A stretch of DNA of 64,000 nt from Adiantum capillus-veneris. Taxonomy: Eukaryota > Streptophyta > Polypodiopsida > Polypodiales > Pteridaceae. The DNA lies in contig CM043959.1 in the NCBI GenBank assembly GCA_014529385.2, positions 51,637,253-51,701,252 of the forward strand. The letters run 5' to 3'. Both the position numbers and the translations under genes were made by a program. This document shows, piece by piece, positions 13,057 through 24,928 of the stretch. The notes beneath the pieces were generated by a model that saw only the letters and a list, made by a program, of their open reading frames with translations, had not been told where the DNA came from and ran no database searches. Numbering within the stretch: position 1 is the stretch's first letter; each line of letters starts with the position of its first letter.

Positions 13057-13262
13057 TGATGTGTGTGAACACACTTATGACTGCCGAGGCATTTTTCCCC
13101 TCACTAGGAGGTTTTTTCCCCTGTGCATTGTATATATGCCCATCACTCTAGGGCTATCTTATCTTTCCATTGCACACTAAGTAATTCACTCTCTGTTGTG
13201 TGCCTTGAGCTTCCTTTGTCTTCTCCAAGCTGTGTGTGTTTTCTTGCAACCCTAACTCAAAC
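13057..13262 (+). repeat. 3' LTR of copia element (8.1-13.3 kb)
   Basis: Direct repeat of 8124-8331, starting TGATGTGTGTGAAC and ending CAAACA. I see no clear polypurine tract directly before it. Confidence 0.88.
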
Positions 13263-14184
<922 letters not shown>

Positions 14185-14341
14185 GAAGCCCTAGTAGCAA
14201 ATTCTCCTCAACTTTTGCATGCATGCCCCATCCTCCCTTTGTCAAACCTCCCCCCATTCTATTGAGCACATTGACCATCCATAATGCATTCAAACTGAGG
14301 GAGCAATAGATCAAAAGTAAATAGGCCTAGAATGGTTGTGA

Positions 14342-14994
14342 TGTAATGGAAATGGCCCATGAACTTTGAGAACAGAGGAATTAAGAGAATTAAAGTGAGC
14401 ATTTTTGTGAGATTACTTTGAGAACATAGAGCGTGAACTTAAATCGTTGATAGTAGCAACATGAACATAGTACTTAATTAACTTGGAATGAACAATACTT
14501 TTACAATAGTTGAGGACCGGATTTACTTCGGTCTCCCCTCCAAAAGACGTTTGTATTATAGATTCTCCCATCAAGTGAGACTTGTTACAATACAATCTTT
14601 GTGTTCCTTGTGACCTTGGTGATGCTATGAAGATGGAAAGATCCATGCATCATGAGCTTACCATAAACTTTGCAAAAAGCATTAACTATCCCAAGGACTC
14701 AAACACCTTCGAAGGTGGAGAGAGCTAGCGAGGAATGAGGGTAGGGAGGAAGAGGAAGAAGAATCATCCATAGGAGAGAGAAATAGTTCCTCACTTATCA
14801 TCACTCTTGTTGCTTAGCATATCATAATAGCATAGTAAAGAAGATGAAAAAGATGGAAAGCTTAAGCATTGAAGCATGGCTCTTGGTTGGATTTGCATTC
14901 CATAGCCAAGAGTGTTGGTGTAAGCTCTCCTCTTCTCAATAAGCTTGGAGAAGGAGATGGAGCTCTTGCATTTTGCACTCCACACAATGAGAGA

Positions 14995-15064
<70 letters not shown>
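14342..15064 (-). repeat. left (3') LTR of the chromovirus, outer part
   Basis: Aligns with 26701-27440 for about 640 bp, with roughly 10% divergence by eye plus small indels. It ends in a (GT)n tract at 14997-15064, in which the copia element sits. Confidence 0.85.
14997..15064 (+). repeat. (GT)n tract, left half, copia target site
   Basis: Pure GT run. Its last five bases, TGTGT (15060-15064), are one copy of the target duplication of the copia element; the other copy is at 20298-20302. Confidence 0.97.
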
Positions 15065-15065
<1 letters not shown>

Positions 15066-15385
15066 GTAAAGAAAGAGGATGCAAGAGAGCTACACAAGAC
15101 AAGCACAAAGCACACAGAGATGGAAAGCTTCTTCTTCTTCTCACAGAAAAGAGAGTACAAAATGACTTAGTGCTAAAACTGAAAAGTAGCACATATGTAC
15201 ATGCGGTCACTAAGTGTGAACTCGCTAGAAGCGTACTAGGCTGGCACTATAAGTGTAGTCCAGCTGTAGAATCACTAGCAGAGATCCTCCGTGTCGGTCA
15301 CCTAACGCGCCAATGAGTAAATGCCGTAAGCGGCCAAGACCCGTAGTGGATGCCAGCTCAAGATGTAGAGCTCGACATCTCAACA
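15065..15385 (-). repeat. 3' LTR of the young copia
   Basis: Plus-strand TGTAAAGAAAGAGG to CATCTCAACA, with TG/CA ends. Identical to 19977-20297 except for three substitutions near its right end. Confidence 0.96.
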
Positions 15386-15397
15386 CTCCCCCTCTAG
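15386..15397 (-). other. polypurine tract
   Basis: On the minus strand it reads CTAGAGGGGGAG directly before the 3' LTR. It primes plus-strand DNA synthesis in LTR elements. The pol stop codon (TAG) falls within it. Confidence 0.88.
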
Positions 15398-17895
15398 CTC
15401 TGCATGTCGCAGAGTCCAAGCATAGTCCGAAAACGTCGAAGCTTTTCAGCTCCGAGGGCCTTGGTAAAGATATCTTCTATCTGCTCCTCTGTGCTGACGT
15501 AGACCAAGTCGATGTCGCCCGCCAACACTCGCTCTCGAACGTAGTGGTAATGGACCTCTATGTGCTTGGTCCTGGCATGGAACACTGGGTTCCTAGCCAA
15601 CTGCATGCTGCTGAGGTTGTCACAATGGATGACAATCTGCTGGTCCACCAGCACTCCCAAGTCCTCAAGTAATGTGCGTAGCCAAGCTACCTCGCACGCT
15701 GCAACTGCCCCACCTCTGTACTCGGCCTCTGTGCTCGATAAAGCAACCGTAGGCTGCTTTTTGTTGCTCCAAGTAACAGCAACACTCCCAAAAGAGAACA
15801 TGAAGCCACTCGTAGATCTCCTATCAACAAGGCTACCTACCCAATCTGCATCTGTATACCCATACAATGCTAATGGCACATCTGCTGCATAGAACAATGC
15901 GTAGTCAAGATTCCCTTGCACATACCGAAGTGTGCATCGTACTCCATCCAAATGTGGCTTCCTCGGAAGCTGCATGAACTGACTCTCCAAGCCTACTGTG
16001 TAGCTCAAGTTTGGCCTTGTGATGGTCAAGTAGATTAGACTACCCACAATCTTCATGTACATCTTGACATCCTCAACAACATCACCCTTCTCTGCACTCA
16101 GCTTTGCATTCACATCCAAGTGAATAGAAATTGGCTTACAATCAGCCATACCATACTTTGACAACATATCCAAAGCATATTGTCTCTGTGACAGCCATAC
16201 ACCCTCTGGAGTCCTGATCACCTCAATGCCAAGAAAGTAGCGCAACTCGCCCAAATCTTTCATTTCAAACTCCTGTTTGAGAAGACCCTTCACATGGTCA
16301 ATCTCCATAGCATTGTCACCCACAATAATAAGGTCATCTACATATATGGTAATTTCCACAATCCCCACATCACTCTCACGTACATAGAGTGAATGATCAG
16401 CATGAGCTCTCCTAAACCCAATACTGACAAGATACTTGCCAATCCTATCATACCATGCTCGAGAGCCCTGCTTCAAACCATACAAAGCTTTGAGAAGTGT
16501 GCATACATAATCTGGGTAACCTGGATCAACATAACCAGGTGGCTGATCCATATACACTTCCTCTTGAAACTCACCATTCAAGAAGGCATTCTTTACATCC
16601 ATTTGATGCATAATCCATCCTCTAGATGCAGCCACTGCTATGACAGCTCTCACAGTCGTCATCTTTGCCACTGGAGCAAAGGTCTCCTCATAGTCTATGC
16701 CATACGTCTGTGCATAACCCTTTGCGACCAGCCTTGCCTTGTGACGCTCAATGTTACCATCAGCCTTATGCTTAGTTTTATACACCCATTTGTAGCCAAT
16801 AGCTTTCTTGCCACTTGGCAATGGCACCAACTCCCATGTGTCGTTTGCTTCCAATGCAGCCATCTCTTCATTCATTGCATCATCCCAATGCACATTTCCA
16901 ACTGCATCCTCAAAACAAGTGGGCTCCACATCCTGTATCACCTTAGCCATGTAGGCTTGGTGATGCACTAGATACCCATCATAAGTCAATTTTTGAACTG
17001 GATTTCTGACTCTGTTAGATCTCTGTGGTCTTGGGTCACTCCTTTGCCCTCTAGCATCTTCTTGTACTTTCCTTACACCAGGTGTCCTGACAGCCGGAAT
17101 TCCAAATTCCTCATCAAGACTTTGTTCAGAACCATCTGAATCCATGTCTACATGTGAAAAACTTGATGATGCATCAGCCATAAAGGGAGGTTCATCAACC
17201 TTTTCCTTTCCTTTTTGTGATACATTCCCTGTACCTGCTGGTGGAGTAACCTGCGTACGTAGTCTACCATTCCAGGGCTTCTCAATAGAGCCACGAGAAG
17301 AGGACTCTTGTGGTCCACTCAAAACCTGTGACTGTGGCCTCACATTTTGTACAACCACATCATCTTTTACATCAGCCCCAATAGTGCCATGTGCATTACT
17401 ATACCATCTGCTCATCTCATCAAAGACTACATCTCTGCTCACTCGTAATTCTCGTGTAGTAGGATTGTAGCACCTGTACCCCTTTTGTTCAAGGGAATAT
17501 CCCACAAGAATACATTTCTCTGCTTTAGGATCCAATTTCCTACGCAACTCATCTGGTACATGCACGTAAGCTATGCAGCCAAACACTTTCAAGTGTGCCA
17601 AATCAGGCTTTGTACCTGTAAACTTTTCCTCAGGTGTTACATCATGCACCGCAGCTGTAGGTGTCCTGTTCATAATGTACACAGCTGTATTTACAGCTTC
17701 AGCCCAGAAATGATGAGGCATGTTCTTCTCATTCATCAATGCATGTGCAACCTCTGCAATGTGCCTGTTTTTCCTTTCTGCAACCCCATTCTGCTGTGGA
17801 TTATATCTGCATGTAAACTGCCTGTGTATACCATGCATTCGTAGAAAATCTGAAAAATCATTGGAGAAGTACTCTCCCCCTCCATCTGACCTCAA
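15394..17895 (-). pseudogene. copia pol: integrase end, RT and RNase H (833 codons open)
   Basis: A long open frame. From its start: integrase core LRSDGGGEYF and NGVAERKNRH (residues about 1-55), integrase C-terminal FGCIAYVHVP, then RT with KKAIGYKWVYK, DYEETFAPVAK, MDVKNAFLNGE and the catalytic ITIYVDDLIIV, and RNase H with TDADWVGS and ALSSTEAEYR. It ends with HARTKHIEVHYHYVRERV and a stop inside the polypurine tract. All core catalytic motifs I can check are present. The upstream integrase part (about 17892-18150) is in another frame, so the whole pol is broken by one shift near 17895-17920 and stops upstream. No separate promoter is seen; the LTR would drive it. Confidence 0.92.
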
Positions 17896-18590
17896 TTCTT
17901 GATTTGCATATATGTCTCCTTCTCAATCATGACTTTGAAGTCTTGAAAGTGACCAAACACTTCACTTTTGTTACGCATGAAGTAGACCCATACTTTCCTT
18001 GTATGGTCATCAATGAAAGAGACATAATACCTGCAACCATGTATACTTGCAGTATCGGTTGGACCCCAAACATCTGTGTGCACCACCTCAAGTGGCTTTT
18101 TACATACATTGCGCTCATGTGGAAATGAGCCCTTTGACTGTTTTCCAAACTAGCATGCTGCACACACTTTATGCATACCATCCACCTTGAATTTGGGCAA
18201 ACCTTTTACAATCTGTTTTGATTGCATGCTACGCAATCTCTGCTCATTGACATGGCCAATGCGTTTGTGCCAAATGTCAACATCAGCCACAACACGTGTG
18301 TCCTGTGCAAATAATGCAGCTTTTACCTCAAGCATGTCTACATTCCGTGTAAACATTCTGCCCACACATTTGCCCTCTGTGATCAGCTTATAGCCATTCT
18401 GGAAATCTTCTACATAACAGCCATTTGGATTGAAGCGAATCTGCAAACCCTGCTCAACCATTTGCCCAACAGAAATAAGATTCTTTGTAATGTTTGGGAC
18501 ATGAAGTACATCTGCTAAGTACTTTGATTTCCCACTCTTCGTATTTAGAGGTATGTCCCCTACATGAGCAATGGGGTGAGTTGTGTCATC
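17892..18590 (-). pseudogene. copia protease end, pre-integrase and integrase N-terminal part, broken
   Basis: From right to left the minus strand encodes a protease C-terminal region, a gag-pre-integrase block with DIWHKRIGHVNEQRLRSM, an HxxC-type finger ending in VCAAC, then VHTDVWGPTDT and SFIDDHTRKVWVYF, with the first catalytic Asp of integrase. In-frame stops are at 18588-18590 (TGA, probably from an Arg codon) and 18147-18149 (TAG, probably from a Gln codon). A 1-2 base shift near 17895-17920 separates it from the downstream 833-codon frame. Confidence 0.85.
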
Positions 18591-19699
18591 TCATGTCTGC
18601 ACATAGCCTGACACATCTGGTTTGCACATATCTCTAAACCACTCTCCACGAGACGTCATGTGATTAGAGGCACCTGAATCCACATACCAAACATCATCTT
18701 GGGTGGAATTCTCTGCAGTCATTGTATTCATTACATGCTGCATAACAAACATGCGCTCGTTTTTGCTGTCATCTGCATCTCTGCTAGTAGATGCATAGTT
18801 GCCCTGTTCTCTCTTTCCACTTGATTTTCCCTTTGGACAGTCACGTGACATATGACCTCTTTCACCACAAGTCCAACATTCTCTGCTATCTGCAGTATGT
18901 TGTTGCATGCTTGATCTTGCACCACGACCTCTTTGACTCCCCTGCCTTGAGACTGGTTTCCCCTGCCACCTGTATTGTTTTGATTTGATTGACCTTCTTG
19001 AAATTGGCCCCTGCAACCCCTTGGGCCTCGACCACGACCTCTACCTCTACCTCTGTTGGAGTTAGAATAGAAGGCCTGTTGAGAATTATTTCTGCCATGA
19101 GAAGAAGATGTGTCAAGGTTCTTCTCCTCAAGAATAAGCATAGAAATCAAATCTTGGAACATGGGGATGTCATCTCTTGTATTCATGGAAGACTTGAAAT
19201 GTACATACTCATCTCCTAGACCATCCAAGCATGCACGGACAATGTCATCGTCTTCCACTGAGACTTTAATAGATCCAAGAGCCTCAATGATACTCTTGAT
19301 CTTCAAAGCATAATCATTGATGGAGAGGTTGTTCCTCTTAACCTGATTTAGCTCCGACTTTAGTTGAAGCTTCCTAGACTTGGTGTTCAACACTCTGCCT
19401 AAGTTTTTCGATGCAATGGCGGGGGTTTCAGCATCCTGTAGATAGCCCATCATGCCATCTGTGGTGCTCATAGAAAGCCAATACATCACTTTGCTCTGGC
19501 CTTGTTGCCAGTCCCTCAAAGCTTTTCTTTGTTCTGCTGTAGCATTTGCCTCGGGAATCTCTGGTTCCTTTTCATTGTCTCCTTCTACATAGTCCCAATA
19601 ACCTTTTCCTTTTAGAAAATTTGTTATTCTGAACTTCCATGCAGGGTAGTTATTTTTCTCAAGCTTCTCAGTAACAATCTTACTGAAACCGTCAGACAT
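18591..19699 (-). pseudogene. copia gag with zinc knuckle and protease active site, frame-shifted
   Basis: Gag opens with MSDGFSKIVTEKL at 19699 and stays open for 322 codons. The region is UBN2-like (NNYPAWKFRITNFLKGKGYW) with a Gly/Arg-rich stretch. A frameshift between about 18890 and 19016 moves the true downstream frame to 18591-19016. That frame has an intact zinc knuckle CWTCGERGHMSRDC and protease motif WYVDSGASNHMT. Gag would form the capsid and bind element RNA; the DSGA motif is the protease active site. Confidence 0.9.
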
Positions 19700-19964
19700 C
19701 TTGAAGCACTAAGACAAAATAGCTGCAATCTCCAAAAACCTGTAAATCTATTGAACCTGCTATCGTGGTACCTGTAACGCTTTCTACACTCAACGAGTGT
19801 CCACAATCAAGCATACATACAACCACTGTACTTGTACAGTAAATCTCTCTGTACTGCACTTTGGAGACCTGTTCAGAAACTTGTACGAAAAACCATCTGG
19901 TCGTGGATTGCGAACGAAGGGATTGTGATGCTCTTTCTCTCTTAGCCTCTCTTGCCTGCACCAG

Positions 19965-19976
19965 GGTCTGATACCA
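19965..19976 (-). other. primer-binding site (tRNA-iMet type)
   Basis: On the minus strand TGGTATCAGACC directly follows the 5' LTR, matching ten of twelve bases of the initiator-Met complement. Confidence 0.9.
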
Positions 19977-20297
19977 TGTAAAGAAAGAGGATGCAAGAGA
20001 GCTACACAAGACAAGCACAAAGCACACAGAGATGGAAAGCTTCTTCTTCTTCTCACAGAAAAGAGAGTACAAAATGACTTAGTGCTAAAACTGAAAAGTA
20101 GCACATATGTACATGCGGTCACTAAGTGTGAACTCGCTAGAAGCGTACTAGGCTGGCACTATAAGTGTAGTCCAGCTGTAGAATCACTGGCAGAGATCCT
20201 CCGTGTCGGTCACCTAACGTGCCAGTGAGTAAATGCCGTAAGCGGCCAAGACCCGTAGTGGATGCCAGCTCAAGATGTAGAGCTCGACATCTCAACA
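19977..20297 (-). repeat. 5' LTR of the young copia
   Basis: 321 bp, almost identical to 15065-15385. It is followed on the plus strand by the second TGTGT target copy. Confidence 0.96.
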
Positions 20298-20313
20298 TGT
20301 GTGTGTGTGTGTG
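20298..20313 (+). repeat. (GT)n tract, right half
   Basis: Short GT run that continues the tract broken by the copia insertion. It starts with the target duplication TGTGT. Confidence 0.93.
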
Positions 20314-20350
20314 TTTGTGGGAGAGTATACCCCCATGTCATGCTTGGTCC

Positions 20351-20351
<1 letters not shown>

Positions 20352-20431
<80 letters not shown>
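20352..20431 (+). repeat. (CT)n microsatellite, about 40 units
   Basis: Pure CT run inside the inner part of the chromovirus left LTR. Confidence 0.96.
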
Positions 20432-20434
<3 letters not shown>

Positions 20435-21105
20435 TTATTTTATTATTTCATTTGGACATGTGTCCTCTTTTTCCTCTTTGAGAGAATGAACTTAATTATT
20501 TATTTTTATGTATCTAAATTCTCATTGGACCCCTTTAAAACCTCTCCAATAGCATTCAAGCACATCATGAGGGCCACATGTGGAGGATCATTTGAACATG
20601 TGCCTTTTATGCTTATTAAGTCATTTGGTTGAATCGAATACTTCAAAGGACTTAGTCAATCAAGCATGGAAACGCTGATGCCTCTTGAGAGTTATCTTTG
20701 AATTGAATACTTCAAGGACTTAGTCATTTAAGCATGTGAGAAACACCTCAAGCTTTTGGGTAAGGTTCCCACTAACACCTAGCAAGCCAACAAGCACTGC
20801 ATGCTTGGGTAGGATTCCCACCTCAAGGTCAGCCCTAGTTTGCCTAAGGTCAAAGGACTTTTGAACACTATTTTTGGAGGTCTTTAATGAAGCTAACCCT
20901 ACGGTCTTTTAGCTCCATTAGGTAGCATTTCTCTTTAACATGCCATCTCTCATTTGGACCCCTTTTAACCTTGGCCCCGTGTTGAGACAAATCCATAATC
21001 ACATGTCTATATTCTAACCCTTGTTCCCATTTATTCTCCCACATTAAATGATCAGTTTAATATGAAAAAACCATTTGGGTTGGTTAGATATTAGATTTTA
21101 TGACA
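20432..21105 (-). repeat. left (3') LTR of the chromovirus, inner part
   Basis: The boundary at 21105 is set by TGACA meeting a minus-strand polypurine-like stretch (TTTCAAGAGAGAAG, 21107-21123). It includes a short direct duplication around ATACTTCAA-GGACTTAGTCA (about 20635-20740). I could not find this part in the right LTR, which appears truncated or replaced. Confidence 0.6.
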
Positions 21106-21483
21106 TTACTTCTCTCTTGAAATCATAGTCGTCCTCGACTATGAGGTAGAAGAGATTAAGTCTTAGTCATTAGTCTACGTTTCCAAAGCGGGTAGAGGAT
21201 CCCTTTTCCTTGTGACATCATTCCGGAATGGATGACTAGTCCATTTGGTGCTTGGGAGCCGTAGCTTACGCAAGCATGTCTGCTCTTTAATCCATATCAT
21301 ACTTCCAAAGTAGAGTGACAAATTCTACTTGGTGTTTGAGTGACGTCGTCATCACAAACATGATTCTAGGCATGCATACTATTTAAATTTGTGCACAAAA
21401 ACATTGTTCATTTTGAAAGCATTTACATTTGCTTACTCTAGTGCAACATTGTAAGCATTGACAAGGTTCATACTATCCTTAAA

Positions 21484-22268
21484 CTATATTCCTTGCATCC
21501 ATCTAGCATCTTCAAATGGATAATTTTTTAACTTAATAAGATACCGTCAAATAATGTTAGCATGCCGTAGTACCTTGTCTTCATGCAGAAGGATAGCTTC
21601 GGGTTGTAGCACATCTTCTTGGTCTTTGATTTCTGGAGGGTCTTCAATAATTGGTTCTATTGGTGGCTCTCCTTTGCAGGCCTTAAGTAGGCTCACATGA
21701 AAAGCATTGTGTATGAGCCAATGGTTGGGCAACTTGAGTTGATAAGCCATGTCATTAATTGGCTTCAAGATTTGAAAATGACCATAGTATCTTTTTGATA
21801 ATTTAGCATAATGCTTTTTATGGACCGTACGATTTTTACCCTTCGTTTGGCTCAATCGAGCCTTGGGAAAAGTCAGTAAGACCCAATCATTTTCTTTGAA
21901 TTTTAAGGCCCTTTTGTACTTGTCAGCACAGCAGCTTTTTGCCTTTTTTGAGAGATGGATATAGCCTCCTTAACCTTTTGAAAAGATTCTTGTAGGTCAC
22001 GGCTATACTTATCAGCAGCGAAGATCTTCCCATGTACTTTAAGTAGCAAGGGACTTTTTGGTCTTCCCTCTATGATCTCAAGAGGTACTTTTCCTATAGT
22101 AGTATAGATAGTATTATTGTATGCATACTCTACAAGGAGTAAGTACTTGTCCCATTGTGATCGTTGATCTACTTCTGTAACATAAGTCTTTAGTAGATCG
22201 AGTATTTTAAGATTGGCTATCTCACTTTGGCCATCTGTTTGTGGGTGGTAGGCCGAAGAGAAATTCAA
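21484..22268 (-). pseudogene. gypsy integrase C-terminal part and chromodomain-like end
   Basis: The minus-strand frame 22268-21903 has AYHPQTDGQSE and the integrase C-terminal region. 21855-21547 has a GPY/F-like module (YYGHFQILKPINDMAYQLKL, HNAFHVSLL). After an in-frame TGA it continues as RYLIKLKNYPFEDARWM to a stop at 21484. This tail resembles the chromodomain of plant chromoviruses, which steers insertion to marked chromatin. At least two breaks make it non-functional. Confidence 0.82.
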
Positions 22269-22298
22269 TCTTGTACCTAGATTTTCAAAGAGATCTTT

Positions 22299-23443
22299 TC
22301 AGACTGTACTGGTCATTCTAGGATCTCTATCTGACATGATGGATGTTGGTAATCCATGGTGTTTGAAAATCTGAGATATGAAGATGGTTGCCATTTGGTG
22401 TGCCTTAATAGTCTTTTTGACAAGAATAAAGTGTGCTTTCTTGCTAAACCTGTTGACTATTGTCCATATTCCCGCATTCCCATGGATAGACTTGGGTAAT
22501 CCAAAGATAAAATCCATGGATATACTCTCACATGGTAAATTAGGGATTGGCAATGGCTGGAGTAATCCAGGTTTCTTCCCTCTATCATACTTAGTCTTTT
22601 GGCATACCACACATTTTGAAGCATACTCGTGTATGTCCACTTTCATGGTAGGCCAATAGAAGTATGTCACTACTCCTCGAAGAGTAGGTTGAATGCCTGT
22701 ATGCTCCGCATAGGGAGGAGCATGGGATTCATACATGACTTTCTCATGAAGGGAGTGGGTAACACATAGCCTATTGCCATGGATAAGATAACCATCGTGC
22801 AAGGTGAATGGTTCCTCTTTCTCCCCCAAATCAAGGGTTGACATTACATCTTTGAAGTCAGGGTCAATAGAATACTCATCTATCATGGAAGATAGATCAT
22901 TGTGAGTTGCTATAGACACCGCATTGACTTTTGGTCGTCGTGCAAGTGCATTGGCCACCTGATTGTGCTTACCAGTAATGTGAGAAATATGAAAGTAAAA
23001 TTGCGAAAGAAAATTTGCCCACCTCATTTGTTTGTCGAAAAGTTTGGTTTGCGTCATGAAGTACTTATGACTTTGGTGGTCTGTTTGTAAAATGAATGGA
23101 GTCCCCAATAAATAGTGTTTCCATGTGTCTAGGGCATGTAGAATAGCTAAAATCTCTTTCTCATAAATACCCAAGACTTGTTCACCTCATATGCTATGGT
23201 ATGCCCTTCTTGAAGCAAGACTGCTCCAAGACAATCACCACAAGCATCACATTGGACCTCAAATGGCTTTGAGAGATCCGGAAGCATGAGGACTAGTTGA
23301 GAGGTAAGCTTCTCTTTGAGCTTGTCAAAAGCTTTTTGCTCCTTAGCAGTCCATGAATACTTAACGTTCTTCTTTGTTAAATCATTTAATGGTCCTGCTA
23401 TTTGAGAAAATTTTGCTATGAAGTGTCTATAGTATGCACACAT
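22299..23443 (-). pseudogene. gypsy RNase H and integrase
   Basis: 23443-23147 carries YYRHFIAKFSQIAGPL and the start of RNase H (FEVQCDACGDCLGAVLLQ). After a frame shift, 23174-22299 carries IYEKEILAILHALDTWKHYL, then HITGKHNQVANALAR and the HHCC finger region (HTGIQPTLRGVV ... CVVCQKTK). The integrase core follows with SMDFIFGLP and SDRDPRMTS, holding the first two catalytic Asp residues. Long open stretches remain, but they are not contiguous. Confidence 0.88.
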
Positions 23444-23500
23444 ACCAATAAAGCTTCTTAGCTCATGTAGATTCCTTGGATTAGACCATGCTTTTATTAC

Positions 23501-24067
23501 CTATAACTTTGATGGATCCATACAGATACCATCTTGAGAGATAATATGATCTAAGTATTGAATCTCTTGAAGGAAAAATCCGCTTTTCTTCTGGTCAAGA
23601 AAAAGCTTGTTCTCCCTCAATGCTTGAAAAATCACTTGGAGATGTTTCTTATGTTCCTCCAAGGACTTGGAGTAGATGATGATATCATCAAAGAACACTC
23701 CAATGAACTTGCGGTAGGGTCTAAATATTTTCTCCATCAAACGATTGAATGTGGCTAGTGCATTGGTCAAGCCAAAAGGCATGACTAGATATTCATAAAG
23801 ACCAAACGTTGTACAAAACACGGTCTTTAGGATATCTTCATCCACTATCATTATTTGATGATAGCTACTTTTAAGGTCAATCCTGCTGAAGTAGGTAGAG
23901 CCTTGTAGCTTATCAAATCGAGGCACAGGTAATCTGTTTTTGATATTGATATGGTTTAGTGCTTTATAGTCCACACACATACGGTATGTACCATCTTTCT
24001 TTTTCACTAAAAGGACTGGAGAACGAAAAGGAGAGGAGCTAGGCCTCACCATCCCTTTGTCTACCAA
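23501..24067 (-). pseudogene. gypsy reverse transcriptase
   Basis: 188 codons stay open. The RT blocks appear in order: SPVLLVKKKDGTYRMCVDYK, LNHINIKNRLPVPRFD, YFSRIDLKSSYHQI, YEYLVMPFGLTNALATF and the catalytic VFFDDIIIYS. The domain looks intact, but protease and gag upstream and RNase H downstream are separated from it by stops, so no full polyprotein can be made. Confidence 0.9.
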
Positions 24068-24411
24068 TTCTTATACTTGCCTCATGATCTCCTCTTGTTG
24101 ATCTTGGGAAACTCGATAAGGAGGCTTGTTAGGTGGTGAGATTCCTGGTAGGAGCTCAATTTGATGGTCATCATCCCCTCGTTTTGGAGGTAAGTGCATA
24201 GGGATATCACCAATGGAAACATCTTGGAATCCAATTAGAAAAGTTGAAAAGCCTAACTCTTCTTGATTCCTACCATTTTCATTCGATAAACCATTAGAGT
24301 CATTAGTGGATTCTTTGACACAAATCATGTACGCAAAAATCGAGCTTTTCATTGACTTATCAAAAGCTCGTGAATTTACAAGTGGTATAGTATGACTAGA
24401 CTCATTAGCAT

Positions 24412-24842
24412 CTATATACATGTTCTTTCCCCTATACAGGTGAAGTAGATTCTCCTTTCAGGGAATTTCATGTTGGCAGCCATGCGATCAAACCATGGCG
24501 CCCCTAGGATAGCATCCTCATGTTGGAGAGAAGAGATGAAAAAGTCTTCTTTGTCGACATTGCTTTGGGCATGAAGCCTCCACTTCCCAATCAAGGGAGT
24601 AACAGGGGCTTGCTGTCCCTTGAAAGCTATGTTAGCCATTACAATATTTTCCATCTTAAAAGCTTGAACTTGGTGGCCAATTCCGTTGATATGAAGTTGT
24701 GAGTAGATCCAGGGTCAAACAAGATGAAGGCATCATGCTCCCTTACCTTTCCCCAAGCATAGGAGAGAGATGATACTTTGCAATGAGCATCCTCTTTTGG
24801 AGCTTCGATGGTGGAATCTCCAAAACAAGATGAAGACATCAT
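24412..24842 (-). pseudogene. gypsy aspartic protease region
   Basis: LFDPGSTHNFIST near 24720-24760 matches the plant gypsy protease signature D-x-G-[AS]-T-H-x-F-[IV]. The downstream frame has AILGAPWFDRM, the usual end of the domain. A 106-bp tandem duplication (24717-24928) lies at the start of this region and breaks the frame. Confidence 0.8.
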
Positions 24843-24928
24843 GCTCCCTTACCTTTCCCCAAGCATAGGAGAGAGATGATCCTTTGCAATGAGCATCCTC
24901 TTTTGGAGCTTCTATGGTGGAAGCCCTA
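24717..24928. repeat. 106-bp tandem duplication in gypsy protease region
   Basis: 24717-24822 and 24823-24928 are direct copies with a few differences. Because 106 is not a multiple of three, the duplication shifts the reading frame. Confidence 0.88.

Larger units (their letters stand above)
8124..13262 (+). mobile_element. Ty1/copia retrotransposon with both LTRs, old
   Basis: Two direct repeats of about 207 bp, roughly 90% identical by eye, flank gag, protease, integrase, RT and RNase H in copia order. An initiator-Met-like primer site follows the 5' LTR. LTR divergence and many frame breaks mark an old insertion. The 5-bp flanks (AATAG on the left, AGATC on the right) do not match, so the target duplication has decayed or the ends have rearranged. 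The element cuts into the 3' part of the gypsy element to its left. Confidence 0.9.
15065..20297 (-). mobile_element. young, near-complete Ty1/copia retrotransposon
   Basis: A 5233-bp element with two 321-bp LTRs (15065-15385 and 19977-20297) that differ at only three positions in my alignment. It has a perfect TGTGT target duplication on both sides, a primer site next to the right LTR and a polypurine tract next to the left LTR. It lies inside a (GT)n tract in the LTR of an older chromovirus. Gag-pol is nearly whole: I count two frameshifts and two stop codons. The near-identical LTRs point to recent insertion, and the breaks suggest it moved with help from another copy or decayed soon afterwards. 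Confidence 0.95.
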
